A DNA stretch of 39,926 nucleotides from a virus, in the IMG/VR virus record IMGVR_UViG_3300037205_000144, positions 1 to 39,926 of that record. The stretch is one strand, 5' to 3'. The translations under genes were made by a program, and so were the position numbers. The notes beneath the pieces were generated by a model. That model was not told the DNA's origin. It ran no database searches and saw only the letters and a list, made by a program, of their open reading frames with translations. Shown one piece after another: positions 29,562 through 38,008 of this stretch (positions are counted from its first letter, which is position 1; each line of letters opens with the position of its first letter).

Positions 29562-30314
29562 ATGAGAGTAGCCCTCTACGCCAGAATTTCTAAGAAAGAC
29601 CAAAATCTAGAGATCCAACTTGCGGCCCTCGAAAAATATGTGGCCTACCACAATTACCACGTAGTTGCGGTCTACACCGACACCGTCACCGGCAACGTCA
29701 CCAAGCGAGAGGCCAAGGGCATAAAGACTCGTTATGACGATCTGATGGCAGACGCGGAAGCTGGAATGTTCGATTGCGTCGTGGTGATCCGCTACGACCG
29801 CTTCGGCAGAAGCTTTGTCGACTTGATTAACGCTCTGCGCACCTTCCGAAGATTAAACATTCGCTTTGTCGCTGTCGCGCAGCAGGTCGATACGTCGACA
29901 CCTTCGGGCGAGCTGCTGTTCAATATGCTGGCGAGCATTTCTCAGTTTGAGCGGGAATTAATCAGTGAGCGAACAACCGCCGCTTTGAAACACGCAAAAG
30001 CCCGCGGTGTAATCTTAGGCCGCAAGGAAAAAGAAGCCACCAAGGCTATCAAAGTGGAAGTATTAAACCGCTATCACCGAGGAGAAACCTTCCAATCCAT
30101 TGCAACCGCGCATCAATTACCGCTTCCTACCGTCTATTCGATCATAAAACGCAATGTGGTACCATGCGAGCATGGAAAGTACCGGTGTAAGCATTGTAGA
30201 CAGTCTCTCAGAGTTGCGAAGAGACTTATTGCCGCCGGTACTCGACCGAATTTGGGAAAAAACGCCCAAGCACTTGTGGGATCTGAACGAATGGGAGTTG
30301 CGCACCAAGGTTAA
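29562..30314 (+). CDS. Small serine recombinase (resolvase/invertase family)
   Basis: A 250-residue site-specific recombinase. Catalytic Ser10 and Arg8 sit in LYARISKKDQN, the YDRFGRS active-site loop at 78-84 has Arg80 and Arg83, and the long E-helix region SISQFERELISERTTAALKH follows. A C-terminal HTH (GETFQSIATAHQLPLPTVYS) would bind the core site. After the HTH there is an extra CEHGKYRCKHC (about 207-217), a possible zinc-binding addition. The size matches resolvases/invertases, not large phage integrases. The last 143 bases overlap the candidate small terminase in another frame, which is unusually long. Possible jobs are multimer resolution, DNA inversion or regulation at the late block. 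Confidence 0.88.
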   Translation: MRVALYARISKKDQNLEIQLAALEKYVAYHNYHVVAVYTDTVTGNVTKREAKGIKTRYDDLMADAEAGMFDCVVVIRYDRFGRSFVDLINALRTFRRLNIRFVAVAQQVDTSTPSGELLFNMLASISQFERELISERTTAALKHAKARGVILGRKEKEATKAIKVEVLNRYHRGETFQSIATAHQLPLPTVYSIIKRNVVPCEHGKYRCKHCRQSLRVAKRLIAAGTRPNLGKNAQALVGSERMGVAHQG

Positions 30315-30915
30315 GGATCAGACGGGCCCGGTAGCGCGGGATTTTCCGACGTTAGTGCGGCTTCGGCTGTCATTTTGGGAAGAATACGAGCGAGCCGCTC
30401 GTGAAATGGTGCCGATGCAGCTCACCAACCTCTATCGAGGGGTTTGCCGCAACGATGTCTACTGGAAACTCTTCGAAAAGTACCCTGCACTGCTTCCATG
30501 GGTCGTTTGCCCCTTGGCGGGCTTCCTCCTCCAACGAAAAGAGCTAGAATTCCTTGCCGAGGAGAGAATGGTCGAAGTTTTATCGGTATCGCCGGTAAAA
30601 GACGACGGTAAAGTAGATTCTCGCCTGGCTAAAGTGCAATTAGAGCTTTATCAAACGCTCCAAGACAGAATTTACGGAAGTGCGATCCAAAAGATGGAGT
30701 CGCAGCAGAAAAACGTCAACGTCAACGTCAACTCCAACCAGACACACGAAGAAGCCAAGGCGACGATCTCTTTGATCACCAATATGGATGAATTGGATCG
30801 AAGAATAAAAGCCATCCAAGAAAAACGCCTCGCTTTGCAGACGATAGCGCAGCCCCTGGAAGTAAATACCCAAAAACTAATGCGCCCTGACGAAGTGGAC
30901 ACCAACCAGGAATGA
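30172..30915 (+). CDS. Candidate small terminase subunit
   Basis: A 247-residue protein directly before the large terminase (4-base overlap). The start at ATG 30172 is preferred; an ATG at 30154 would lengthen it by six residues. Helical N-terminus (DSLSELRRDLLPPVLDRIWE), a helical core with RNDVYWKLFEKYPALLPWVV, then MVEVLSVSPVKDDGKVDSRL and a QQKNVNVNVNSNQ segment. The 'EVLSVSPVDKDGKxDxR...NVNVN' layout recalls small terminases from other podoviruses, which recognise the packaging site and feed the large subunit. The assignment rests on position and this resemblance. Confidence 0.6.
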   Translation: MESTGVSIVDSLSELRRDLLPPVLDRIWEKTPKHLWDLNEWELRTKVKDQTGPVARDFPTLVRLRLSFWEEYERAAREMVPMQLTNLYRGVCRNDVYWKLFEKYPALLPWVVCPLAGFLLQRKELEFLAEERMVEVLSVSPVKDDGKVDSRLAKVQLELYQTLQDRIYGSAIQKMESQQKNVNVNVNSNQTHEEAKATISLITNMDELDRRIKAIQEKRLALQTIAQPLEVNTQKLMRPDEVDTNQE

Positions 30916-32420
30916 ATGACCTCGTCACCCTCGGCAACGAGGAACTACTTCTTGAGCAGCAGCGCCTCGAGGTAGAGCAAGACCTGCCTCACCTTTACGG
31001 TTGGAAATTTTACAAATGGTCGAGAGCATTTTTCGAAAGCACCGAGAGAGAGAATCTTCTTTGTGCCGCTAATCAGATCTCAAAGAGTTCCACGCAAATC
31101 AGAAAAGCTATTCATTGGTCGACCGCCACTGAGCTCTGGCCAAAGCTTTGGCCACGTCGCCCATTACAATTTTGGTATTTTTATCCGACCTACCAGGTCG
31201 CAACAATCGAATACAAAAAAAAATGGGTACCTGAATTTCTTCCTCGCGGAAAGATGATCGATCACCCTGAGTACGGGTGGAAGCCAGAGTGGAAGAACGG
31301 CGTCATCGTTGCTATCCACTTTAAGACGGACGTATCGATTTATTTCAAGACCTACGCGATGGACGTTCAGGATCTGCAGACGGGATCTGTGGATGCAATG
31401 TTCCTCGATGAGGAGTGCCCAGAGGATTTACTCGCCGAGTTGCAAATGCGCCTTGCGGCAAAGGGCGGATACTTCCACGCGGTGTTCACTCCGACACTCG
31501 GCCAGGAAGTATGGCGCTGCGCGTTTGAGGAGCGCGGTAAAAAGACAGAGACCTTTCGCGGCGCGTTCAAGCAACAGGTCTCCATGTTCGACTGCTTATT
31601 TTACGAGGATGGTACCCGTTCGCCCTGGAGCCTTGACGCGATACAGCGGGCAATGAACGCCTGTAAGTCCGAAGCGCAGGTCCAGCGCCGCATATACGGC
31701 CGCTGCGTGAGCGATGAGGGTTTGAAGTATGGAAGCTTCACCCGACTAAGAAACGTCGTCCCCGAGGAAAACCAGCCGCCAAAGGGCTGGGATATTTTCG
31801 TGGGCGCGGACATTGGATCCGGCGGCGAGGAGAATCATCCGGCAGCAGTTACTTTTGTCGCGGTCAATCCAGAAAGAACGCGCGGCGTCGTCTTCAAGGG
31901 TTGGCGGGGAGATGACACCATCACCACTGCTTCGGATGTAGTGCAACGCGTCGTCACGATGAAAGCAGGGCTTCACGTCGAACGCATCTTCTACGATTTT
32001 GCAAGCCGAGACTTTTACACCATCGCAACTGGTATGGAGCTCGAAGTAGAGGCGGCCGAGAAGTCTCATTCTATCGGCGAGCAAGTGCTAAATGTTTTGT
32101 TTAAAAACCAGCGTCTTTCGATCTATGATAGCGAGGAACTTGACCCGCTGTGCGTCGAGCTGACGACACTTAAAGCATCTACCCCAAAACGAAGTGCGAA
32201 GGACGATTTTACCGATTCGCTTCGTTATGCCGTTACGAAGATCGATTGGGATTGGTCGGTCTTGAACGCGAAGGTGCCAGAAGCCGCACCAAAGCCCAAG
32301 ACGGAGATCGAGGAGCGCCGAGAATTTCATTCGGTGGAATTAGTTGAATCGGGATCGATCCAAGAAGAATTTGATTCGTGGAATGAGCTTTTTCAAAGTG
32401 AGGAAGTAGATGGCTGGTAG
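30912..32420 (+). CDS. terL: Large terminase subunit (packaging ATPase/nuclease)
   Basis: A 502-residue packaging motor. The ATPase has Walker A AANQISKSST (K58, S59; the usual Gly before Lys is Ser57), Walker B MFLDEE (D166, E167) and a coupling-like VFTPTLGQE at about 191. The nuclease half has RNase H-like acids at D300 (FVGADIGSG), near 362 (FYDFASRD) and in KDDFTDSLRYAV near 450. It would translocate DNA into the prohead and cut concatemers. It overlaps the small terminase by 4 bases and the next gene by 11. Confidence 0.92.
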   Translation: MNDLVTLGNEELLLEQQRLEVEQDLPHLYGWKFYKWSRAFFESTERENLLCAANQISKSSTQIRKAIHWSTATELWPKLWPRRPLQFWYFYPTYQVATIEYKKKWVPEFLPRGKMIDHPEYGWKPEWKNGVIVAIHFKTDVSIYFKTYAMDVQDLQTGSVDAMFLDEECPEDLLAELQMRLAAKGGYFHAVFTPTLGQEVWRCAFEERGKKTETFRGAFKQQVSMFDCLFYEDGTRSPWSLDAIQRAMNACKSEAQVQRRIYGRCVSDEGLKYGSFTRLRNVVPEENQPPKGWDIFVGADIGSGGEENHPAAVTFVAVNPERTRGVVFKGWRGDDTITTASDVVQRVVTMKAGLHVERIFYDFASRDFYTIATGMELEVEAAEKSHSIGEQVLNVLFKNQRLSIYDSEELDPLCVELTTLKASTPKRSAKDDFTDSLRYAVTKIDWDWSVLNAKVPEAAPKPKTEIEERREFHSVELVESGSIQEEFDSWNELFQSEEVDGW

Positions 32421-32739
32421 TCAAAATTACAGCTTGGCGGAAATTAAAGCTATAATCAAAGCGTGCCGTGAGAGTGGGGTGACCCAACTGCAAATTGGGA
32501 CCTTCAAGGCACAATTCTCCCCTCCAGAGCCGAAAACTCCGGTAGCGGCCCTCCCCACACATGAACAAGTGGAACTGGCGAAAGACTATGAGAACGAGGC
32601 GTTTCGGGAAGCTGAACGTCGTCTCAAACTCGAGGATCTCGCCCAACTTCGTTTAACCGACCCGGTGATGTACGAAGAACTTCAAGCCAGGGGAGAACTA
32701 GAGCATGTTAGAGAAGAATCCGAAGGATCTGACACTTGA
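32410..32739 (+). CDS. Small conserved protein between large terminase and portal
   Basis: A 109-residue protein with a short N-terminal domain (SLAEIKAIIKACRESGVTQL, then QIGTFKAQFSPPEPK) and a charged helical C-terminus (LRLTDPVMYEELQARGEL). Such a small gene between terminase and portal is common in podoviruses of this kind. GAGGAAG precedes the ATG, and the gene overlaps both neighbours (11 and 35 bases), so its translation is tied to theirs. A packaging or assembly accessory role is inferred. Confidence 0.6.
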   Translation: MAGSQNYSLAEIKAIIKACRESGVTQLQIGTFKAQFSPPEPKTPVAALPTHEQVELAKDYENEAFREAERRLKLEDLAQLRLTDPVMYEELQARGELEHVREESEGSDT

Positions 32740-35065
32740 TGATCTCGAAAGGCTCTATACGGAATCGGAAGCCTGCGACAAAAGAATCTTCAGTGAGCAA
32801 AGAACCAACCTCCAACTCGTCGCGGGGGAGCACTATGTACGTGAAGGAAGTAAATATTGGAACCGAATACGTGACAATAAGCAGCTCACCGACGAGCAGC
32901 GAATCAAACTCACTAAAAACCACATTCAGAGAATTATTAAGATCTATTGCAATGCGATTACGTCCGCTGCCCCCGGTGTCGCGGTCGAGCCGAAAGATGA
33001 AAAATCTCTTCAGCATCAAAAAGCCGCAGAGCTCCACTACGCGGTAGTCCAAGACTGGAAAGAATCCCTCCACTTCGAAGAGAAGATCGAGGAGTGGGTC
33101 AAAAACTTTTTTGAAATTGGTGAAGTCGCTTGCAAGGTCTTTTGGGAAGCCGATGACGGTAAAGTCATGGGCTACGAAGCCCTCGAAGAGGAGAGTGACG
33201 ACGAAGCCGAAGAGGATGAACTCGCCGAGGTACTCGAAGAAACCGAAGACGAGCCAGACGATGCCGGATCAACGTTCGATCCGGATGATGGTCTCACCGA
33301 ACAAGGTGACGATGGGTCCGATTCCCAACAGATTGACGAAAGTAAGCCCGTATATTCTGGGAAGCTCTGTATGGAGACGATCTACGGGTACAATTTGAAG
33401 AGAGATCCCGACGTCGGGTCGATGCACGATAGCCCTTATCTGATTTACACCCACATGACTTCCCTTTCGGCGATGCGAGCACGCCTTGACGATGAGGCCT
33501 TTGAAAAACTGAAACAGTCGACGAGCTACGAGTACACCGTCTTTGATAATAATACCGGCAGCTATCGCAACACCAAGAATCAGATTCTGCTCAAAGAGAT
33601 CTACTTCCGCCCTAATCCGAAAATCCCGAAGGGATATTTCTATATCTACAACTCGCACCAAAAACTTTCTAAAGGGGAATTGCCGCATGGGTTTTTCCCG
33701 ATCATTTACGAAGCCTGCGAACAGCAGACGGGCAATGCGCGGGGTCACTCCATCATCCGGCATGTCCGCCCCTGTCAGGTGGAACTTAATCGTTGTGCCT
33801 CCAAAGTTGCCGAGCATCAGATCACCATTGGGGATGACAAAGTTTTTATTCCGTCGACGAGCAAGATGGTACAGGGAGCGATGCTTCCTGGCCTTAGAGT
33901 AAATACCTTTTCCGGCCAGGCTCCTACGGTGCTACCAGGTAGGACAGGCGACCAATACGTGGCTTACATGGCGGCCACCATCGACGAGATGTATAAACTT
34001 GCCGAACTCGAAGAAGTCACTCAAGACATGGACCCGCAGACGGACATCTACTCCCTTTTATACCGAAACCTTCGGTACAAAAAGAAATTCTCCCACTACT
34101 CGGACAAGTTTGAGCGCTTTCTTTGCCGAGTGACGGAATTGGGTTTGAAAGTGACGAAGGCGTGCATTCCCGACGAGGCTTTGATCCCGGCTATCGGAAA
34201 ATCGGAATATATCAACGTTTCCGAATTTAAAAACGCCGACGAATTATGTCACCAGATTAAAGTTAAAGCCCGCGCAGACGATTTAGAATCTCAAATGGGC
34301 AAGCAGCTCACGCTCAATCATTTTTTGCAATATTCGGGCAGCAACATTTCTCGCCAAGACATCGGCATGGCGATGCGGATTAGTCCTTTTCTGAATAAGG
34401 AAGAAATTTTCAAAGATTTCACTTTGGACTACGACAACGTGACAAACGACATCCTAGCGCTGGACCGCGGGCAGTGGCGGCCGCCGAGACGCTTCGATAA
34501 TCACGAATACCTTTGCAAGAAACTGTCGACGAGGATGAACCAGGAAGATTACAACTTCCTTCCTCCTCAAGTCCAACAAATGTACGACAAAAAGCTCATG
34601 ATGCACGAGCAACTAAAGACGAAGGAACTCCAAGACCTTCAAGCCGCCGAAGCTGGATTCATTCCTAGCGGCGGTTACCAAGTTGCCATGGATTACTACG
34701 TTACTGAACCCGGTGGGGATCCCAATAAGACAAAGCGCGTTCGCGTGCCGTCGGAGAGTGTGGCCTGGCTTTTGGATAAACTCCAAAAGCAAGGCTCGCA
34801 GATGTCCGACCTTACAACCCTACCTGGTGGAGTCCAACACGACATAGCTGGCATGCTGCCTCAAGGGCAAGTGCCTCCGAGGCCAATGGGCGCGCCAGGC
34901 CCGGCGATGCCAATTGCTCACGCAGGGCCAGGAAGCAACGCAATGCTTCCAGGAGCTATGAATGGACCAAGACCAGGAATTAGACCTCAACCCGGAATCC
35001 CAGCCCCTCCCTTCCGATTCCCCGGCGCCGGACCAGGTGCGGGAGGAATCCCCCCGCTCAGATGA
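32705..35065 (+). CDS. Portal protein (podovirus type)
   Basis: A 786-residue protein with the hallmarks of P22-like podovirus portals. The N-terminus has RIFSEQRTNLQLVAGEHYVR and WNRIRDNKQ, followed by the conserved LTKNHIQRIIKIYCNAITSA. A Glu/Asp-rich insert covers about residues 158-215, then the crown/stem region with SLSAMRARLDDE, YFRPNPKIPKGYFYIYNS and SIIRHVRPCQVELNR. A Met/Pro/Gly-rich C-terminal tail resembles a disordered barrel tail. Twelve copies would form the DNA entry vertex. The last 104 bases overlap the scaffold gene. Confidence 0.85.
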   Translation: MLEKNPKDLTLDDLERLYTESEACDKRIFSEQRTNLQLVAGEHYVREGSKYWNRIRDNKQLTDEQRIKLTKNHIQRIIKIYCNAITSAAPGVAVEPKDEKSLQHQKAAELHYAVVQDWKESLHFEEKIEEWVKNFFEIGEVACKVFWEADDGKVMGYEALEEESDDEAEEDELAEVLEETEDEPDDAGSTFDPDDGLTEQGDDGSDSQQIDESKPVYSGKLCMETIYGYNLKRDPDVGSMHDSPYLIYTHMTSLSAMRARLDDEAFEKLKQSTSYEYTVFDNNTGSYRNTKNQILLKEIYFRPNPKIPKGYFYIYNSHQKLSKGELPHGFFPIIYEACEQQTGNARGHSIIRHVRPCQVELNRCASKVAEHQITIGDDKVFIPSTSKMVQGAMLPGLRVNTFSGQAPTVLPGRTGDQYVAYMAATIDEMYKLAELEEVTQDMDPQTDIYSLLYRNLRYKKKFSHYSDKFERFLCRVTELGLKVTKACIPDEALIPAIGKSEYINVSEFKNADELCHQIKVKARADDLESQMGKQLTLNHFLQYSGSNISRQDIGMAMRISPFLNKEEIFKDFTLDYDNVTNDILALDRGQWRPPRRFDNHEYLCKKLSTRMNQEDYNFLPPQVQQMYDKKLMMHEQLKTKELQDLQAAEAGFIPSGGYQVAMDYYVTEPGGDPNKTKRVRVPSESVAWLLDKLQKQGSQMSDLTTLPGGVQHDIAGMLPQGQVPPRPMGAPGPAMPIAHAGPGSNAMLPGAMNGPRPGIRPQPGIPAPPFRFPGAGPGAGGIPPLR

Positions 35066-36032
35066 TCCAGGCGAGCAAAGCCTAGATGAACGGCTCGATG
35101 CAGAGCGCGAGGAGATAGCAGAACTTGAAGAGGCCAATCAGGAAACTGAAGAGGGCGAAGACGGCAGCGAAGTAGAGGAAGGCGACGAGGATCCATCCGG
35201 CGATAAAACGGCCTCCGGCGATTACAAGCCTAACGCAAAGTATAAAGTTCTTGATGAAGAGCACGAATTTGACCCCAAGTTAAAGAGCCTCCTAACCAAG
35301 GAGACTGAGCCGATTATCCGTGAGCTTTATGAAAAAGCCCATGGAATTGAAGCCATAAAAACGAGCCGCGCCCAAGCCACTAGAGAGCGTGACGAGGTAC
35401 GAGGTAATTATCAAAACCTCGTCGGAGAAGTCGGTCGAATCCTCAATTACAAAAAGGGAGGCGACCTCCAATCATTTTTCGAATCCGTCCAACTCGATGA
35501 CAACACCATTGCCAAGTACATCATGGAAAAAGCGCGGATCGCGGCGCTTCCGCCGGACCAACAGGCGGTGTACAATGAGTACGAAGCAAACCGTAGGCGC
35601 TTAAATGCGGTGGAGCAGCAGCTCCAAAATACCAGAGTAAGCGCCGATAACTCCGCGGTCCAAGCAAGGGTCACGGAATTAGATCAGGTACTTTCCTCTT
35701 CTGAAACGTCACCAGTTGCCAAAGCATTCGATGCCAGGAACGGCAAAGGAGCTTTCAAGCAAGCGGTGATGGAGCATGGGGCGGCAAAGTTTTACGCCAC
35801 AAAGAAAGATTTGTCGGCGCCTGAGGCGGTACAAAGCTTCATAAAAATGAATGGCCTCAGCGCTCCTAAGGGCCAGCCAAAGCCCGGTGCTGACGCTACA
35901 AAACGTGTGGTCGCCCGACCGAAAGTCAAAACGATCCCGAATTACGGTGGCGGGCAAGCTTCCGTAACATCCACTAAACCAAAAAGCATTGCAGATTTAA
36001 GAAAACTATCGCGTGAAATGAGTTCAAGGTGA
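34962..36032 (+). CDS. Scaffolding protein
   Basis: A 356-residue acidic protein between portal and capsid genes, the usual position of the scaffold. The N-terminal 80 residues are strongly acidic and disordered (EEANQETEEGEDGSEVEEGD), the middle is a long coiled helix (TRERDEVRGNYQNLVGEVGR, YNEYEANRRRLNAVEQQLQN), and the C-terminus is basic (TKRVVARPKVKT ... SIADLRKLSREMSSR), fitting an interaction with the capsid protein. AGGAG is seven bases before the ATG, inside the portal gene. It would guide prohead assembly and then leave. Confidence 0.78.
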   Translation: MDQDQELDLNPESQPLPSDSPAPDQVREESPRSDDPGEQSLDERLDAEREEIAELEEANQETEEGEDGSEVEEGDEDPSGDKTASGDYKPNAKYKVLDEEHEFDPKLKSLLTKETEPIIRELYEKAHGIEAIKTSRAQATRERDEVRGNYQNLVGEVGRILNYKKGGDLQSFFESVQLDDNTIAKYIMEKARIAALPPDQQAVYNEYEANRRRLNAVEQQLQNTRVSADNSAVQARVTELDQVLSSSETSPVAKAFDARNGKGAFKQAVMEHGAAKFYATKKDLSAPEAVQSFIKMNGLSAPKGQPKPGADATKRVVARPKVKTIPNYGGGQASVTSTKPKSIADLRKLSREMSSR

Positions 36033-36077
36033 GCTCCTTCTCTCGTCGATAAAATTCAATATTTGGGGATCTGAAAA

Positions 36078-37316
36078 ATGGGGACGACACGCTCATTTCA
36101 GGCAATGTTGAATCAATACTTGCCCAACGATTTGCTCCGCGAGGAGCTCGTTAAGCGGGATTGGATTCTTCAAAACGTAGAACGCGATGATTCTTGGAAA
36201 GGCGGCGACTTGGTTGTGCCCTTCCGAGGAGCGCGGGCCAGTTCGGTTTCTTTCGGCGGATTAACTGCGTCGACTGACATCGCACAGGATTTATATGTTC
36301 GTGGAACGATCAGCGGCGGTTACCCGGAAGTCTGGGGATCGATGCTCTTCAACCACAAAGATATCATCGAGCACGATAAAATTTCAGAGCAGAATTTCCT
36401 GAAACTGCTCCCTGACACCGTAGAAGACTTCATGGATTACATGAAGCAATGCGTCAGCCTTTCTTGGTTGAACGGTCCGGCCTTCGCCGCCTTGACTGTC
36501 TCCGGTACGTCCGGTGGTGTCATCGTCGTCAACCGTCCAGAGCGTTTCGAAATCGGACAAAAAGTATTTTTGTACGATTCCGCGGAAGGTCTCTCGTCTG
36601 CGTGTTACGTCGGAGCGATTCTTATCGATACGGCCACGATCACGCTTTACACGGATCGTGGATTCGGCACTGTGCAGAACGTGGCCGGATGGACGGTAGG
36701 AAATTCAGCGAAAGTTTACTTCGACGGTTCCCAGTCGAATGGTCTGACTTCTCTGAAGCTTTCTTGCTTGTCGGCGGCAAACGGCGGAACGACAGCGCTT
36801 TATGGCCAAACCAAGACGGGGTACCCGTACTTGCAGTCGATCAACGTCAACGGTGCTTCCTCGACGGCGGCGACGATCCTCGAAGACATCTTCAATGCCT
36901 ACACGGTCATCAAAAACCGCGGCAAAGGAGATCCGAACAAAGTTGTGATGTCCTACCTTCGGTTAGGTTACGTCATGACTCTGCTCGAACAGCAGAAGGG
37001 CGCTTACCACATCGATCAGAAGGGAACTCGCGTTAACGTCTTCGGATGGACCGAGATCACGATCTTCGGTGTGAAAGGCCGCCTCGATGTAATCGGTATC
37101 CAGGAGATGGACGACGATTACATGTTGTTTTTAGATCTTCGCGCGATGAAGATCTTCACCAACGGCTTCTTCCGGAAACGGATCAACCCGGATGGTCGAG
37201 AGTACTTCGAAATCCGTAACACTACGGGTTACCAGTACGTGATCGATCTGTGTATGTTCGGAGATATAGTTTTACTCCGTCCTTCGTACTGCGGAATTCT
37301 TTACGGCTTACTCTAA
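36078..37316 (+). CDS. Major capsid protein (HK97 fold)
   Basis: A 412-residue protein after the scaffold gene, with the outline of HK97-fold capsid proteins of podoviruses. The N-terminal arm (SFQAMLNQYLPNDLLREEL) leads to the E-loop-like VPFRGARASSVSFGGLTAST, followed by a long spine helix LLPDTVEDFMDYMKQCVSLS. An inserted beta domain (about 145-235) resembles the I-domain region, and the P/A domains include DPNKVVMSYLRLGYVMTLLE and RKRINPDGREYFEIRN. GGGGAT precedes the ATG. It is probably the most abundant virion protein. Confidence 0.85.
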   Translation: MGTTRSFQAMLNQYLPNDLLREELVKRDWILQNVERDDSWKGGDLVVPFRGARASSVSFGGLTASTDIAQDLYVRGTISGGYPEVWGSMLFNHKDIIEHDKISEQNFLKLLPDTVEDFMDYMKQCVSLSWLNGPAFAALTVSGTSGGVIVVNRPERFEIGQKVFLYDSAEGLSSACYVGAILIDTATITLYTDRGFGTVQNVAGWTVGNSAKVYFDGSQSNGLTSLKLSCLSAANGGTTALYGQTKTGYPYLQSINVNGASSTAATILEDIFNAYTVIKNRGKGDPNKVVMSYLRLGYVMTLLEQQKGAYHIDQKGTRVNVFGWTEITIFGVKGRLDVIGIQEMDDDYMLFLDLRAMKIFTNGFFRKRINPDGREYFEIRNTTGYQYVIDLCMFGDIVLLRPSYCGILYGLL

Positions 37317-37396
37317 AAAGTAGCTACCAATCGACGGGGAGTGCCGCCACCCTGGCCCTCCTCGTCGATAAATTTTTTAGGGTGAAGGGGAAGCCA

Positions 37397-38005
37397 ATGA
37401 AAAATATTTTTCTCTCTGTCTTGTTTTTACTCTTTTCGGTGAGTGCCTTCGGCATCGTGTCACCTACTTTAAATACCGCACAGCCTCGCTTGTCGCCGGA
37501 TCCTGACTTTAAATATGCTTTCGACAATCTTCAGGGCGTTCCGGCCGCGAGAAAATATAAATTGGGAACGGTTCTCTGGCAGGCGCACAACACTGCGGTC
37601 TGCGTTTACGATTTTGCAACGCAGGGCGGAGCAATCGGAAACATCAATCTTCTAAACGAAGATTTAAAGACGCCTTGCACGCTCCCTGGAAAAGCCGTCG
37701 TAAGAAACGGTTTCATCGATACCAACACCGCGGTGACTTCAGGTGGCTCCGCCACCATTTCGTTGTCGACGGGCCAAGCCGCTGCCGACTTACTCGCTGC
37801 AACTGGAAAAGCTTCTTTCTCGACGGGAGAGCTGGCAATTATTCCGGTGGTCGGAACGGTGTCGACTTACATCAAACTCACTACGGCCAATTCAATTGTG
37901 AGCGGCGTTAACTTAAACCCCTACCAAGTCTACGCAACGGTGGCAGTGGCGGCGTTAACCGCGGGACATTTCCGGTTGTTTATCGACTACGCGCGAGGCG
38001 AATAA
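37397..38005 (+). CDS. Secreted virion-like protein, paralogue of the 11188 gene product
   Basis: A 202-residue protein from the ATG at 37397 (GAAGGGGAAG upstream). The first 19 residues (MKNIFLSVLFLLFSVSAFG) are a signal peptide, odd for a gene just after the major capsid gene. The region from about residue 70 on (ATQGGAIGNINLLNEDLKT, then NTAVTSGGSATISLSTGQAA) is related to the protein at 11188-11676. The AVTSGGSATI motif is known from small phage structural or decoration proteins. Two Cys (VCVYDF, TPCTLP) are unique to this copy. An exported version of a decoration-like protein is the simplest reading, but its purpose is unclear. Confidence 0.62.
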   Translation: MKNIFLSVLFLLFSVSAFGIVSPTLNTAQPRLSPDPDFKYAFDNLQGVPAARKYKLGTVLWQAHNTAVCVYDFATQGGAIGNINLLNEDLKTPCTLPGKAVVRNGFIDTNTAVTSGGSATISLSTGQAAADLLAATGKASFSTGELAIIPVVGTVSTYIKLTTANSIVSGVNLNPYQVYATVAVAALTAGHFRLFIDYARGE

Positions 38006-38008
38006 CTA

